The notes under the pieces: generated by a model
Told to the model about the DNA's origin: nothing
The model's input: only the letters and a program-made list of their open reading frames with translations
The model's database searches: none
In this document: in pieces, positions 12,769 to 22,197 of the stretch
Layout: every line of letters starts with the position of its first letter
Numbering within the stretch: position 1 is the first letter of the stretch
Assembly: GCA_022749655.1 (NCBI GenBank)
Contig: CP094243.1
Coordinates: 4,960,001-5,024,000, forward strand
DNA from: Xanthomonas phaseoli pv. phaseoli
GTDB lineage: Bacteria > Pseudomonadota > Gammaproteobacteria > Xanthomonadales > Xanthomonadaceae
DNA length: 64,000 nucleotides
Reading direction: 5' to 3'
Program-made: the position numbers and the translations under genes

Positions 12769-13239
12769 TTAGTCGTCCAGCTTGGTCAGCAGGTAATTCG
12801 GCTCGCCGATGCGCGCCACCAGGTCCAGCTGGGTTTCCAGCCAGTCGATGTGCTCTTCTTCGGACTCCAGGATGTCCACCAGCAACTGGCGGCTCACATA
12901 GTCCTTGACGGTCTCCGCATACGCCACCGCCTCGCGCAGCACGACAACCGCCTCGCGTTCTAGGGCCAGATCGCAGCGGAACATCTCGGTGGGGTTCTCG
13001 CCGATGCGCAGCTTGCCCAAGGCCTGGAAATTGGGAAGACCTTCGAGAAACAGAATGCGGTCGGACAGCTTGTCCGCATGCTTCATCTCGTCGATGGACT
13101 CCTTGTACTCATGCTCGGCCAGTTCTTTCAGGCCCCAGTTCTTCAGCATCTTGGCGTGCAGGAAGTACTGGTTGATCGCAGTGAGTTCGTTGTAGAGCAC
13201 CTTGTTGAGGTACTCGATGACCTTGGTATCGCCCTTCAT
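12769..13239 (-). CDS. bfr: Bacterioferritin
   Basis: Haem-containing iron-storage ferritin of 156 residues that oxidises Fe(II) and mineralises it inside a 24-mer. It aligns end to end with the E. coli protein: [12 protein letters not shown] start, ferroxidase Glu18, the [10 protein letters not shown] helix with Glu, haem-ligand Met52 and His54, and the late DYVSR...[13 protein letters not shown] with Glu and His. A GGAG ribosome site lies 6-7 bases before the ATG. The ferredoxin gene bfd lies 330 bp upstream on the same strand and would assist iron release. Confidence 0.96.
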   Translation of the reverse strand: MKGDTKVIEYLNKVLYNELTAINQYFLHAKMLKNWGLKELAEHEYKESIDEMKHADKLSDRILFLEGLPNFQALGKLRIGENPTEMFRCDLALEREAVVVLREAVAYAETVKDYVSRQLLVDILESEEEHIDWLETQLDLVARIGEPNYLLTKLDD

Positions 13240-13569
13240 GCGATGTCTCCGAGACAGTGAGCCGGCCGCACTCTAGCGCGTTGGCGCAGGGTATGAAGGA
13301 ACGCGAATCGTGATCAGTTGCGGGACGCGCCGCGCGCTGCAAGGAGATGCCAGGCGCCTGGCCGCTGCCAGCTGCCACGACGGATCAGGCGGGGCAACCG
13401 ACTGCAGTCGCGTGCCGTCCGTCTACGGGCAACCACTTCGCTGCAGGTGGCACCAGATGCAGGATGCTACTGATATCTGCGGTGCCGACCGGCAGATACA
13501 CCTGGCATCAGGTACCGCGTGGACATCGCGGACCGGCAATCGTCGGGACCCCAGTCCCGAATTACTGCC
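13240..13569. other. Intergenic region between bfd and bfr
   Basis: 330 bp without a recognisable gene. A small imperfect hairpin (TATCTGC...GCAGATA, about 13474-13499) is present. The bfr promoter should lie near 13240-13320. I could not identify a convincing Fur box by eye. Confidence 0.4.
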
Positions 13570-13779
13570 TCAGGCAGCGCTAGCCAGCCCCAAGAGCGGC
13601 AACGGCAGTGCGCGGGTGGCATGTGCCTGGTTCAACAGATCGCTCGCCATCTCCAGGCACGAGCCGCAATTGGAACCACAGCCGGTGCGCATGGTCAGTT
13701 CGGCAAGGCTCGCGCAGCCATTCTCGGCCGCTTCGCGGATCTGGTGGTCGGTGACCCCATTACAGATGCAGACGTACAC
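13570..13779 (-). CDS. bfd: Bacterioferritin-associated ferredoxin
   Basis: A BFD-type [2Fe-2S] protein of about 69 residues. It has CICNGVTDHQIREAAENG at the start and GCGSNCGSCLEMA later, giving the four cluster cysteines in the C-x-C...C-x2-C arrangement. Bfd docks on bacterioferritin and reduces the core so that iron is released. I prefer the GTG at 13779 (MYVCICNG), because BFD proteins start just before the first cysteine. The frame is open to an ATG at 13833, which would add 18 residues without homology. Confidence 0.85.
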   Translation of the reverse strand: MYVCICNGVTDHQIREAAENGCASLAELTMRTGCGSNCGSCLEMASDLLNQAHATRALPLPLLGLASAA

Positions 13780-13859
13780 AGTATCGGTCGGGCGTTGACG
13801 ATCCGGAAAGGACCGGAGCTGATTGCACCGCAAACGAGAATAGGTGTCAATTCCATCCG

Positions 13860-14477
13860 TTAATCATTATTAATCCGCAACGCGCGAGTCCCGTTGCGCT
13901 TGCGTGGCCGCTTGCGTGGGCTGTCGTGCCCCGCCGCGCTGCTGCCTGGCAACCACGCCTCCAGCGCACGTTCGGGCATCGCACCCACTGCCGCCGGGCC
14001 GGCCAGGCTCTGCGCAAGCGGCGCCAGATGCCGCAGCGCGCGCGCATAGACACCGCGCTTGAACATCACCACGTGCTCGACCGGATACCAGAAATCCACC
14101 CAGCGCCAATGGTCGAACTCCGGGGTGTCGGTATGGTCGAGCTTCAGATGGGACTCGTCGCCAGTGAACTGCAGCAGGAACCAGACCTGCTTCTGTCCGA
14201 TACACACCTGCCGCTCATTGCGGCGCACTGCCCGGCTGGGCAGCCGATAGCGTAGCCAGCCAGGCGTGGCGCCGAGCAATTCCACATGCTCGGGCAACAA
14301 CCCGGTTTCTTCGCGTAACTCGCGGTACATGGCTTCAACGGGCGTCTCATCGGTGTTCATGCCACCCTGCGGGAACTGCCAGCCGTCCCTGCGCACACGT
14401 CGTGCCCAGAACACCTGACCGTCCTGCCGCATCAGCACAATGCCGACGTTTGGCCGGAAACCGTCCGGATCGATCAC
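13860..14477 (-). CDS. rppH: RNA pyrophosphohydrolase RppH
   Basis: Nudix hydrolase that converts the 5' triphosphate of mRNA to a monophosphate and so starts RNase E decay. The 205-residue protein starts [16 protein letters not shown] as in E. coli RppH and has the Nudix box starting [20 protein letters not shown] (about residues 38-57). A WQFPQGG motif precedes it. The core ends near residue 155; the rest is a basic, probably disordered tail ([13 protein letters not shown]) that may bind RNA. Confidence 0.95.
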   Translation of the reverse strand: MIDPDGFRPNVGIVLMRQDGQVFWARRVRRDGWQFPQGGMNTDETPVEAMYRELREETGLLPEHVELLGATPGWLRYRLPSRAVRRNERQVCIGQKQVWFLLQFTGDESHLKLDHTDTPEFDHWRWVDFWYPVEHVVMFKRGVYARALRHLAPLAQSLAGPAAVGAMPERALEAWLPGSSAAGHDSPRKRPRKRNGTRALRINND

Positions 14478-14595
14478 GATGCGGACTCCTGAAAATCTAC
14501 TGCCACCGACTCTGCCACGGCGACGCCCGGCTCACAAGCTGAAAACGAAATGCTTGACAACAGCACGGCGCATCGTGAGAATTGCCGGCTCCCTA

Positions 14596-14672
14596 GGCTA
14601 TGTAGCTCAGCCGGTTAGAGCACAGCACTCATAATGCTGGGGTCGGTGGTTCGAGTCCACCCATAGCCACCA
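14596..14672 (+). tRNA. tRNA-Met (CAT), elongator
   Basis: The 77-nt cloverleaf has a 7-bp acceptor stem (GGCTATG/CATAGCC), D arm AGCTCAGCCGGTTAGAGC, anticodon loop CTCATAA with anticodon CAT, T arm with GGTTCGAGTCC, and encoded CCA. The acceptor stem and discriminator A match elongator tRNA-Met rather than the lysidine-modified tRNA-Ile. Confidence 0.96.
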
Positions 14673-14724
14673 AGGTATTCACGCCCTCACCGGCATGCAG
14701 TAATCTTGGGCCAACACGTTTTAT

Positions 14725-14799
14725 TGCCCCGTCGCCAAGCGGTAAGGCACCTGACTCTGACTCAGGCATTCGGTGGTTCGAATCCATCCGGGGCAGCCA
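14725..14799 (+). tRNA. tRNA-Gln (CTG)
   Basis: The 75-nt cloverleaf has acceptor stem TGCCCCG/CGGGGCA, D arm CGCCAAGCGGTAAGGC, anticodon stem CCTGA/TCAGG around loop CTCTGAC (anticodon CTG), T arm GGTTCGAAT, discriminator G and encoded CCA. It follows tRNA-Met by 52 bp and probably shares its transcript. Confidence 0.96.
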
Positions 14800-14807
14800 A
14801 ACACCAA

Positions 14808-14835
14808 AGGTCCGATCGAAAGATCGGGCCTTTTT
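14808..14835 (+). terminator. Intrinsic terminator of the tRNA-Met/tRNA-Gln transcript
   Basis: The stem GGTCCGATC/GATCGGGCC (9 pairs, one G-T) closes a GAAA loop and is followed by T5 at 14831-14835, a few bases after the tRNA-Gln CCA end. Confidence 0.9.
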
Positions 14836-14951
14836 GTTGCCCCGTGCCGGTGGCGGCACATCACGCACCGGCGCGCATGCGCATTGCGCTCAGTTTCCAA
14901 AGCGATCTTGGCCACGCGCTCGTACAGAGCGGACACCCGGATCGAAACGAC

Positions 14952-14976
14952 AAAAGCCCGGCATGGCCGGGCTTTT
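14952..14976 (-). terminator. Terminator of rplM-rpsI
   Basis: A perfect 11-bp stem, AAAAGCCCGGC/GCCGGGCTTTT, with a 3-nt loop lies 45 bp beyond the rpsI stop. The AAAA/TTTT ends give a U run on either strand, so it could act in both directions. Confidence 0.88.
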
Positions 14977-15020
14977 GAAGCAGGCATCCCGGCGAACCGG
15001 GATGCGCCAGACGCGATGGA

Positions 15021-15413
15021 TCAGCGCTTGGAGAACTGGGTGGCGCGACGGGCCTTGTGCAGGCCGACCTTCTTACGCTCGACTTCGCGAGCGTCGCGGG
15101 TCATGAAGCCAGCCTTGCGCAGCTCGGACTTCAGGGTTTCGTCGTACTCGACCAGCGCACGGGCGATGCCCAGGCGGATCGCACCGGCCTGGCCGGTGGT
15201 GCCGCCGCCCGAAGCGGTGACCATGATGTCGAAGCTTTCGGTGTTCTTGGTCAGTTCCAGCGGCTGGCGCACGATCATGCGCGCAGTCTCGCGACCAAAG
15301 AATTCGTCCAGCGGACGGTCGTTGACGGTGATGTTGCCGGTGCCCTTGCGCAGGAACACGCGAGCGGTGGAGGACTTGCGGCGGCCAGTGCCGTAGTTTT
15401 GCGTGATAGCCAT
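15021..15413 (-). CDS. rpsI: 30S ribosomal protein S9
   Basis: A 130-residue protein with the S9 signature: [13 protein letters not shown] near the start, [19 protein letters not shown] in the middle and the basic [18 protein letters not shown]-terminus that reaches the P-site tRNA. The start ATG at 15413 follows the rplM stop after two bases, the usual tight rplM-rpsI coupling. Confidence 0.98.
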   Translation of the reverse strand: MAITQNYGTGRRKSSTARVFLRKGTGNITVNDRPLDEFFGRETARMIVRQPLELTKNTESFDIMVTASGGGTTGQAGAIRLGIARALVEYDETLKSELRKAGFMTRDAREVERKKVGLHKARRATQFSKR

Positions 15414-15415
15414 GA

Positions 15416-15844
15416 TTAGATATCCAGAACTTGCGGCTGCTGGGCGGCGTGCGGATGCTCGGCACCCGAATAGACCTTGAGCTTGCGGCACATGGTGCGA
15501 CCCAGTGGGCCCTTCGGCAGCATGCCCTTGACGGCGATTTCGATCACGCGCTCCGGGTGGCGCTGCAGCGCCTGCTCCAGGCTCTCGGTCTTCAAGTTAC
15601 CGATGTAGCCGGTGAAGCGGTGATACTTCTTGTCTTTCAGCTTGTTGCCCGTGACGACGATCTTCTCGGCGTTGATCACCACGAGGTAATCGCCAGTATC
15701 GACGTGAGGAGTATAAACCGGCTTGTGCTTGCCGCGCAGGCGGCGGGCCAGTTCGGTGGACAGACGGCCGAGCGTCTTGCCGGCGGCGTCAACGAGATAC
15801 CAGTCGCGCTGGACGGTCTCGGACTTGGCGGTGAACGTAGTCAT
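15416..15844 (-). CDS. rplM: 50S ribosomal protein L13
   Basis: A 142-residue L13 protein with [20 protein letters not shown] at the start. [18 protein letters not shown] and the L13 signature [20 protein letters not shown] follow. It is the first gene of the rplM-rpsI operon. The ORF is open upstream to 15964, but the ATG at 15844 matches the conserved start. Confidence 0.98.
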   Translation of the reverse strand: MTTFTAKSETVQRDWYLVDAAGKTLGRLSTELARRLRGKHKPVYTPHVDTGDYLVVINAEKIVVTGNKLKDKKYHRFTGYIGNLKTESLEQALQRHPERVIEIAVKGMLPKGPLGRTMCRKLKVYSGAEHPHAAQQPQVLDI

Positions 15845-16026
15845 GAGAAAACTCTTGAGTGGTCGGGCGGATTGCAGCGGCCGATGACCACTGGAACTTT
15901 GCCACGCGTTGTGAAGGCGAAACAGAAGAGGCGGGATTGTACGGGACGTTCGTCGGCGGCGCAAGTTGCAGCAACGACTGCGCCATGGCGGTTGGCAGCA
16001 CGCCGGAGCGGGGCCAGAATCGTCGT

Positions 16027-16680
16027 ATGACCCAGATCTCCCCTACCCGCCTGCATAGTCCGCTCGACCGGCTGCTGGTCGAAGCCCAGCGCGCGCTGGA
16101 TACCGTCTTCGGCAATCCGCCGGCCGAGCGCCCCAATCCCGCTGCCGACACACCCGACGTCGTTCTGGACCCGGAGCAGCGCCGCCACGCGGCCGGCCTG
16201 ATGCGCATCAACCATGTCGGCGAGGTGTGCGCGCAAGGCCTGTATTTTGGCCAGGCGGCCGTCGCCCGCGACGTGCATACCCAGCACCACCTGCTGGAAG
16301 CTGCACAGGAAGAGACGGACCATCTGGCCTGGTGCGCCGACCGCCTGCACGAGCTGGACAGCCGCCCCAGCCTGTTCAACCCCGTGTGGTACGCCGGCAG
16401 CTACGCGCTCGGCGCGCTGGCCGGGCTGCGCGGTGACGACTGGAGCTTGGGGTTCGTGGTCGAGACCGAACGCCAGGTCGAAGCGCACCTGGACGAGCAC
16501 CTGGAAACCCTGCCCCAGAATGACAAGCGCAGCCGCGCCATCCTGCGCGTGATGAAGATCGACGAGGCCCGCCATGCAGACCAGGCCGAGCAGGCTGGCG
16601 CCCGCCCGCTCCCCGCTCCGATCCCCAGCGCGATGGCCCTGGCCTCCAAGCTGATGAAGACGGTTGCCTACCGCCTCTAG
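16027..16680 (+). CDS. coq7: Ubiquinone biosynthesis hydroxylase Coq7
   Basis: Di-iron monooxygenase of 217 residues that hydroxylates the demethoxyubiquinone ring in ubiquinone synthesis. Ligand motifs are visible: [24 protein letters not shown] (ExxH), [14 protein letters not shown] and the final [10 protein letters not shown] (ExxH). The start at 16027 ([17 protein letters not shown]) is chosen because the open frame upstream lacks homology and runs over the rplM leader. The N-terminus carries a proline-rich stretch (about residues 30-50) seen in the bacterial 217-residue form. Confidence 0.93.
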   Translation: MTQISPTRLHSPLDRLLVEAQRALDTVFGNPPAERPNPAADTPDVVLDPEQRRHAAGLMRINHVGEVCAQGLYFGQAAVARDVHTQHHLLEAAQEETDHLAWCADRLHELDSRPSLFNPVWYAGSYALGALAGLRGDDWSLGFVVETERQVEAHLDEHLETLPQNDKRSRAILRVMKIDEARHADQAEQAGARPLPAPIPSAMALASKLMKTVAYRL

Positions 16681-16973
16681 TCGGGAATTGGGAATTGGCG
16701 CTGGGAACCGGCGACCGGCGACCGGAATCTAACCGCACCCCGTGCACCCGACACAGCGAGTCATTCCTCCCCAGCACGACATCTGGAGGGCCCCTTTATT
16801 GAGGGGCGCTCCGGAGGCGTGGGTAGAAGCAGACCTTGAGTCGGGGCACAAGGCTTGCGCAGCAAACGGCCGGGGCTGTGCCCGCATTGCGGGTGCAGCC
16901 ACGGCCGAAGGCGTGGGGATAGGCAGCCTCCGAGTCGGAGTCCGGGGTTTGCGCCGCAAACGCCGGGGACTGA

Positions 16974-17288
16974 CTACCCGACCAGCTTCAGCCCGATCAC
17001 GCCAGCCACGATCAGACCAATGCACGCCAAGCGCGACCACGAGGCGCTATCGCCGAAGAGCGCGATACCGGCAATGGTCACGCCCAGGGCGCCGATGCCG
17101 GTCCAGATCGCATAGCCGGTGCCAACCGGAATGGTCTTCAGTGCCTGCGTCAGAAACCACAGGCTGATGCCGGCAAGGCCGATCGTCAGCACGGTCGGCC
17201 ACAGGCGAGTGAAGCCGTCGCTGTATTTCAGTCCCATGGCAAAGCCGATCTCGAACAGGCCGGCCAGCAACAGATAGATCCAGGGCAT
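16974..17288 (-). CDS. sugE: SugE/Gdx-type small multidrug-resistance exporter
   Basis: A four-helix SMR protein of 104 residues (MPWIYLLLAGLFEIGFAMGLKYSDGF). Glu13 is the membrane-embedded proton/substrate residue, and the Gdx-type pattern GTGYAIWTGIGALG follows near residues 57-70. Members of this branch export guanidinium in exchange for protons. The upstream guanidine-II riboswitch in this sequence supports guanidinium as the true substrate rather than quaternary ammonium drugs. GAGGAG lies seven bases before the ATG. Confidence 0.93.
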   Translation of the reverse strand: MPWIYLLLAGLFEIGFAMGLKYSDGFTRLWPTVLTIGLAGISLWFLTQALKTIPVGTGYAIWTGIGALGVTIAGIALFGDSASWSRLACIGLIVAGVIGLKLVG

Positions 17289-17316
17289 TGCGGTACTCCT
17301 CACAGAAAAAATGGGC

Positions 17317-17398
17317 AAAAAAAAGCGACCCAGTGTTTGCACACTGGGCCGCCGTCGGCTGTGGAACGCGAGGTCATCGCGTGGCGGGCCGTCCCGCC
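17317..17398 (-). promoter_or_regulatory. Guanidine-II (mini-ykkC) riboswitch with overlapping terminator, upstream of sugE
   Basis: Read on the minus strand, hairpin P1 (17398-17383) is GGCGGG-ACGG-CCCGCC and hairpin P2 (17359-17348) is GCCG-ACGG-CGGC. Both carry the conserved ACGR loop and are joined by a 23-nt linker that itself can fold (TCGCGT complement, 17366-17382). A 12-bp terminator stem (17352-17341 with 17336-17325, GCAA loop) followed by eight U residues (17324-17317) starts inside P2: the 3' arm of P2 and its last loop base form the 5' arm of the terminator. Guanidine binding should stabilise P2, block the terminator and let sugE be transcribed. Motif and context match the known class; switching is inferred. 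Confidence 0.85.
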
Positions 17399-17449
17399 TT
17401 GTGGCGTTTGCGCGCTTGCGACCAAGCACGCAACAGGATGCTCCCGCGT

Positions 17450-18246
17450 TTATTCGCTCAGGTTGCGTCCGTGAAACAGTTCTTCGATTTCGCGCTTGAG
17501 CAGCGTTTCAATCTTCATGCGCTCCTTGAACGAGAGGTTCTTGGCGCGCTCTTCGAACAGGTACTGATCCAGGTCGAAGTCCTTCAGGTGCATCTTCGTG
17601 TGGAAGATATTTTCCTGGTAGACGTTGACGTCGAACATCTCGTAGCGCGACTTCACGTTCTTGGCGAGAAATTGCTGGATCGAGTTGATCTTGTGATCGA
17701 TGTAATGCTTCTTGCCCTTCACATCGCGCGTGAAGCCACGCACGCGGTAATCCATGATCACAATGTCCGATTCCAGACTCTCGATCAGGTAATTGAGCGC
17801 CTTCAACGGCGAAATCACGCCGCAGGTCGCGACGTCGATGTCGGCGCGGAACGTGGCGATGCCTTCCTGCGGATGCGTTTCCGGATATGTATATGGACAG
17901 TGATATGACTCTTATCCATATGAGCAACCACGGCATCGGAAATCAACTCCTTGCCGGCCTGCTTCTTGTCGATCACCGGCTCTTCGGAGATCAGGATCGT
18001 CACCGATGCACCCTGCGGATCGTAGTCCTGACGTGCGATATTGAGGATGTTGGCGCCAATGATCTCGGCCACATCGGTCAGGATCTGCGTCAGACGATCG
18101 GCGTCGTATTGCTCATCGATATACTCGATGTAGCGCTGACGCTCCTCTTCGGTACGCGCATAACAGACGTCGTAGATGTTGAAGCTCAACGCCTTGGTGA
18201 GGTTGTTGAACCCCTGTAGCCTCAGACGAGGCAACGGCTTGACCAC
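17450..18246 (-). CDS. speD: S-adenosylmethionine decarboxylase SpeD (frameshifted near 17883-17894)
   Basis: The pyruvoyl-dependent enzyme makes decarboxylated SAM for spermidine synthesis. The N-terminal frame (GTG at 18246, [20 protein letters not shown]) contains [10 protein letters not shown], with the Lys-Ser self-cleavage site that yields the pyruvoyl group. The other frame continues with YPETHPQEG and then, from 17818, [18 protein letters not shown] to GRNLSE. The sequence CATATACATATCC has an extra AT compared with the CATACATATCC needed for HTYPETHP, so a dinucleotide duplication (or an equivalent 1-bp loss) breaks the gene. Joined length is about 264 residues, the usual class 1A size. 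AAGGACAG precedes the GTG. Confidence 0.9.
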
Positions 18247-18383
18247 GTCGGTCTGTCCTTATGGAAAGCGGGAAAGGAGTCAATTATGAGCCAAAGATCC
18301 CAGCAACGAAATGCCGATGTTAAGAGTGGTTTACCTTGCATGACTCATGCCGTTAAGCTTCAGGAATCACACGCGGAACTACC

Positions 18384-19075
18384 ATGAGCCCAGGAAATAC
18401 GACGGTTGTCACTACGACGGTACGTAACGCTACCCCTCCCTGGCGCTGGACGCGGGCACCATCGAGCGTTTCCTGGCGCACAGCCACCGACGGCGCTATC
18501 CGACCCGGACCGATGTGTTCCGGCCAGGAGACCCGGCCGGCACCCTCTACTACGTGATCAGCGGCTCGGTCAGCATCATCGCCGAGGAAGATGACGACCG
18601 TGAGTTGGTGCTGGGCTACTTCGGTAGCGGGGAATTCGTCGGTGAGATGGGGCTATTCATCGAATCCGACACCCGCGAGGTGATCCTGCGTACCCGCACC
18701 CAGTGCGAGTTGGCCGAGATCAGCTACGAGCGGCTGCAGCAGCTGTTCCAGACCAGCCTGTCGCCTGATGCGCCGAAGATTCTGTATGCGATCGGTGTTC
18801 AGCTTTCAAAACGGCTGCTCGATACCACAAGGAAAGCCAGCCGCCTGGCCTTCCTCGACGTGACCGACCGCATCGTGCGCACGCTGCACGACCTGGCCAA
18901 AGAGCCCGAAGCGATGAGCCATCCGCAGGGCACCCAGCTGCGTGTTTCGCGCCAGGAGCTGGCACGCCTGGTCGGGTGCTCACGCGAAATGGCTGGCCGC
19001 GTGCTCAAGAAGTTGCAGGCCGACGGCCTGCTGCACGCACGCGGCAAGACCGTCGTGCTGTACGGCACCCGCTGA
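18384..19075 (+). CDS. clp: Global regulator Clp, Crp/FNR family (frameshifted near 18433-18440)
   Basis: Clp controls extracellular enzymes, exopolysaccharide and virulence genes in Xanthomonas and, unlike Crp, is inhibited by c-di-GMP. The ATG at 18384 starts MSPGNTTVVTTTVRNATP; the frame then slips, and SLALDAGTIERFLAHSHRRRYPTRTDVFRPGD continues in the next frame. A single missing C in ACCCCTCCCTGG explains this: the region is 692 nt where 693 (230 residues) is expected. The cyclic-nucleotide-binding fold (residues about 30-145) and the C-terminal HTH (SRQELARLVGCSREMAGRVLKKL) are intact. It is divergent from speD. Confidence 0.93.
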
Positions 19076-19083
19076 CGGCGCTG

Positions 19084-19112
19084 TGCAGCCAGTGCCTTGT
19101 GCACTGGCTGCA
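19084..19112 (+). terminator. Hairpin downstream of clp
   Basis: A perfect 12-bp inverted repeat (TGCAGCCAGTGC and its complement) with a 5-nt loop lies 9 bp past the clp stop. No U tract follows, so it may stabilise the mRNA end or act with Rho. Confidence 0.55.
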
Positions 19113-19396
19113 TGCCGGGTTGGGCACCGATTGATTCGATTGCGACGGTGCCGACATCGTCACTTTCATGACCCCTGCAGCGGCACTTTTGCGCGACACC
19201 TCTTATAAGAGAGTCTTCGAGCCGTCGAACCGCACGATCTGCATCGCGACTGCGTCACGATCCTGAAGATTCGTTGCATTACAGCTCGCATCCGCTTGCC
19301 CGTGCGATCCGCTGCCCGAATGCGCCATCGCAAGCTGGACTGCGCAATTGTCTCGCTCCGCGCGAAACGACCTGGCTGCCTGGATGTCGCGCTCGC

Positions 19397-20114
19397 CTAC
19401 GGCGCCTTGCCGCCACGGTCGCGGCAACCCCAGTTGAGGATGGGCGTGCCTGTCGGCAGCACCTGGCGGAACAGCGCTTCGCGATTGGCCTTGGGATTGA
19501 CCACCACCGGCGCGCGCGCGGCCTTCAAGAGCGGCAGATCTGCGGTGCTGTCCGAGTAGGCGATGGCGATATCGGCGTAGCCGCGCTCGCGCAGCATGCG
19601 CATCTTTTTCTTCGTTATGGCAGTGACGCCGCGCGGTGACTGCGCCCAGGCGCGGGCCGACCAGGCTGCCGATGACCGGCACGTCCTGGTGGGCCACAAA
19701 ACCGAGAATGGCGCGCGCCAGCTCCGGCGGTGCGCCGGTGGCGACCACCACACGGTCGCCGGCAGCGCGGTGTTGGGTGAAGACCTTCAAGGCATGCGGA
19801 AGCAGACGCTGGCGGATCTGCGCTTCATGCTTGAGCACGTATGCGTCGATGAAACGGTTGAACTCGCGCGCGCGGTGCAGGCCGAACGTGGCGATCCACA
19901 CATAGCCGGATACGCCACGCCGCCGGGTTGGCAGCATCGCCACCATCGGGCCGAGAATGGGCGAGGCCAGCAACGCAACCAGCAGGCGCAACTGGTTGCG
20001 CTTGATCAGCCAGGCAAACAGATGACTGCCGGAATCGCCGTCGTACAAGGTGTGGTCGAAGTCGAAGACCACCAGCGGTGCGTCTTCGCGCGGGACGGGA
20101 TACGACTCAGTCAT
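19397..20114 (-). CDS. HAD-IB family phosphatase (frameshifted at 19605-19609)
   Basis: The HAD superfamily motifs are present: motif [15 protein letters not shown], motif [12 protein letters not shown] and, in the second frame, motif [13 protein letters not shown]. The first frame runs from the ATG at 20114 and the second ends at 19397 (CRDRGGKAP). An extra A in the A5 run (minus strand) at 19605-19609 separates them; A4 would give [14 protein letters not shown] and about 238 residues. The protein resembles SerB-like HAD-IB enzymes acting on small phosphomonoesters; the substrate is unknown. Its ATG overlaps the trpC stop, so it is the last gene of the trp transcript. Confidence 0.82.
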
Positions 20115-20904
20115 GCGCGAAGAATAGCTGACGCAGCGACTCGCCGGGTTCGGCCGCGCGCATGAAGGTCTCGCCGACCAGAAACGCATTCACATCGTGA
20201 CTGCGCATCCGTTGCACATCGGCCTGGGTGACGATGCCGCTCTCGGTGACCAGCACGCGATCGCGCGGCACCGCCGCGCGCATGTCCAACGTGGTCTGCA
20301 GCGTCACTTCGAAAGTACGCAGGTTGCGGTTGTTGATGCCGATCAACGGCACCGGCACCTGCACCGCACGCTCGAGCTCGTCGATATCGTGCACTTCCAC
20401 CAGCACGTCCAGGCCCAGCTGCATGGCAAGACCCGATAGATCGGCCAGTTGGGCGTCTTCCAGCGCGGAGACGATCAACAGGATGCAGTCGGCGCCGAGC
20501 ACGCGGGCTTCGTAGACCTGATACGGGTCGACGGTGAAATCCTTGCGCAGCACCGGCAGCGTGCAGGCGTCGCGCGCCTGCCGCAGATAGGCATCGGAGC
20601 CTTGAAAGAAATCCACATCGGTGAGCACCGACAGGCACGTCGCGCCACCGAATTCGTAGCTGACCGCGATATCGGCCGGTTGGAAGTCCGGCCGGATGAC
20701 ACCCTTGGACGGGCTGGCCTTCTTCACTTCGGCAATCACGGCCGGGTCGCCTGCGGCGATGCTGGCCTGCATGGCGGCTGCAAATCCGCGCGTGAGCGGC
20801 AGGTCGGCGCTGCGCGCAATCAACTCGGCCAGCGGCACGCGCGCACTGCGCTCGGCGACTTCGTCGGCCTTGCGGGCAAGAATGGTGTTGAGGATGTCGC
20901 TCAT
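20107..20904 (-). CDS. trpC: Indole-3-glycerol phosphate synthase
   Basis: A monofunctional TrpC of 265 residues; it closes the indole ring in tryptophan synthesis. The barrel motifs are visible: [11 protein letters not shown] (catalytic Lys), [34 protein letters not shown] and VTESGI. The start at 20904 ([19 protein letters not shown]) is the family start. There is no fused TrpF domain. It lies 140 bp downstream of trpD. Confidence 0.96.
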   Translation of the reverse strand: MSDILNTILARKADEVAERSARVPLAELIARSADLPLTRGFAAAMQASIAAGDPAVIAEVKKASPSKGVIRPDFQPADIAVSYEFGGATCLSVLTDVDFFQGSDAYLRQARDACTLPVLRKDFTVDPYQVYEARVLGADCILLIVSALEDAQLADLSGLAMQLGLDVLVEVHDIDELERAVQVPVPLIGINNRNLRTFEVTLQTTLDMRAAVPRDRVLVTESGIVTQADVQRMRSHDVNAFLVGETFMRAAEPGESLRQLFFAHD

Positions 20905-21044
20905 CGTATCGGGTCCTGGCGGGCGGGCATTATCGGTCAAGACGGCCGCACTGGAGCGCGGCTGCGCGCCAGCACGCAGCATGCCAGCGCGGCTGTGAGG
21001 ATGCCGGCCGGTGATGGCCGCTGCGTGGCGGTTGCCGGCATGGC

Positions 21045-22082
21045 TCAGGGCTGCACGGCGAGCTGGCGGGTGTAGGCGATATAGGCGTCGACCCGCGCGC
21101 GCGCCGAGCCATCGGCGATGACTGCGCGTGCGCGCAGTACGCCATCGGCAATACTGTCGGCGATGCCGGCCACGTACAACGCAGCACCGGCGTTGAGCGC
21201 CACGATATCCAGCGCGGGGCCGGGTACGTTGTCCAATACCTGCAGCAACATCGCGCGCGATTGCGCAGCATCGGCCACCTTGAGGTTACGGCTGGCCGAC
21301 ATGGCGATGCCGAAATCTTCCGGGTGCACTTCGTATTCGCGTACCTGGCCATCGCGCAATTCGCCAACCAGGGTGCCGGCGCCAAGCGAGAGTTCGTCCA
21401 TGCCGTCGCGCCCCCACACCACCAGCGCGCGCTCGGCGCCAAGCTCCTGCAGCACACGCGCCTGGATGCCGACCAGATCCGGATGGAACACACCCATCAG
21501 GATGTTCGGCGAGCCTGCCGGGTTTGTCAGTGGGCCAAGAATGTTGAAGATGGTGCGTACACCCATTTCGCGCCGCACCGGCGCCACCACCTTCATGGCC
21601 GGGTGATGCACTGGCGCATACATGAAGCCGATGCCAGTGTGCGCCAATGCGCTGGCAACCTGCTCGGGCTGCAGCTCGATCACCGCGCCCAATGCTTCCA
21701 GTGCGTCGGCGCTGCCGGATTTGGACGAGACGCTGCGATTGCCATGCTTGGCCACCTTGGCGCCGCCGGCTGCGGCGACGAACATGGCGCAGGTGGAGAT
21801 GTTGAAGGTATGCGAACCGTCGCCGCCGGTACCGACGATGTCGACCATGTGCTGGCGATCGCTCACCTCCACGCGGCGCGAGAACTCGCGCATCACCGTG
21901 GCGGCGCCGGCAATTTCGCCGATGGTTTCCTTCTTGACCCGTAGCCCGGTGAGGATGGCCGCGACCATCATGTCGGAGACCTCGCCGCGCATGATCTGCC
22001 GCATCAACTCGACCATTTCGTCGTGGAAGATTTCGCGGTGTTCGATGGTGCGTTGCAGGGCTTCTTGCGGAGTGATGGGCAT
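21045..22082 (-). CDS. trpD: Anthranilate phosphoribosyltransferase
   Basis: A TrpD of 345 residues that transfers phosphoribose from PRPP to anthranilate. Diagnostic motifs are [17 protein letters not shown] (PRPP/substrate loop), [15 protein letters not shown] and GPLTNPA. The start ATG at 22082 ([19 protein letters not shown]) matches the family. It is not fused to trpG, which lies separately 0.9 kb upstream. Confidence 0.97.
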   Translation of the reverse strand: MPITPQEALQRTIEHREIFHDEMVELMRQIMRGEVSDMMVAAILTGLRVKKETIGEIAGAATVMREFSRRVEVSDRQHMVDIVGTGGDGSHTFNISTCAMFVAAAGGAKVAKHGNRSVSSKSGSADALEALGAVIELQPEQVASALAHTGIGFMYAPVHHPAMKVVAPVRREMGVRTIFNILGPLTNPAGSPNILMGVFHPDLVGIQARVLQELGAERALVVWGRDGMDELSLGAGTLVGELRDGQVREYEVHPEDFGIAMSASRNLKVADAAQSRAMLLQVLDNVPGPALDIVALNAGAALYVAGIADSIADGVLRARAVIADGSARARVDAYIAYTRQLAVQP

Positions 22083-22197
22083 GGGACCAACCGTGGCAGA
22101 ACGTGATGGATGAAGACGCAGGCGGCTTGTAGCGCGCGCGATCAGTGCAGGATGGCGCAAGCGCCGAGCGACGCGACTGCCGTTGCAGCTGCGACGA

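Noticed and set aside
14596..14672. tRNA-Ile (lysidine-modified CAT)
   Set aside because: Acceptor stem GGCTATG/CATAGCC and loop sequence match elongator tRNA-Met instead.
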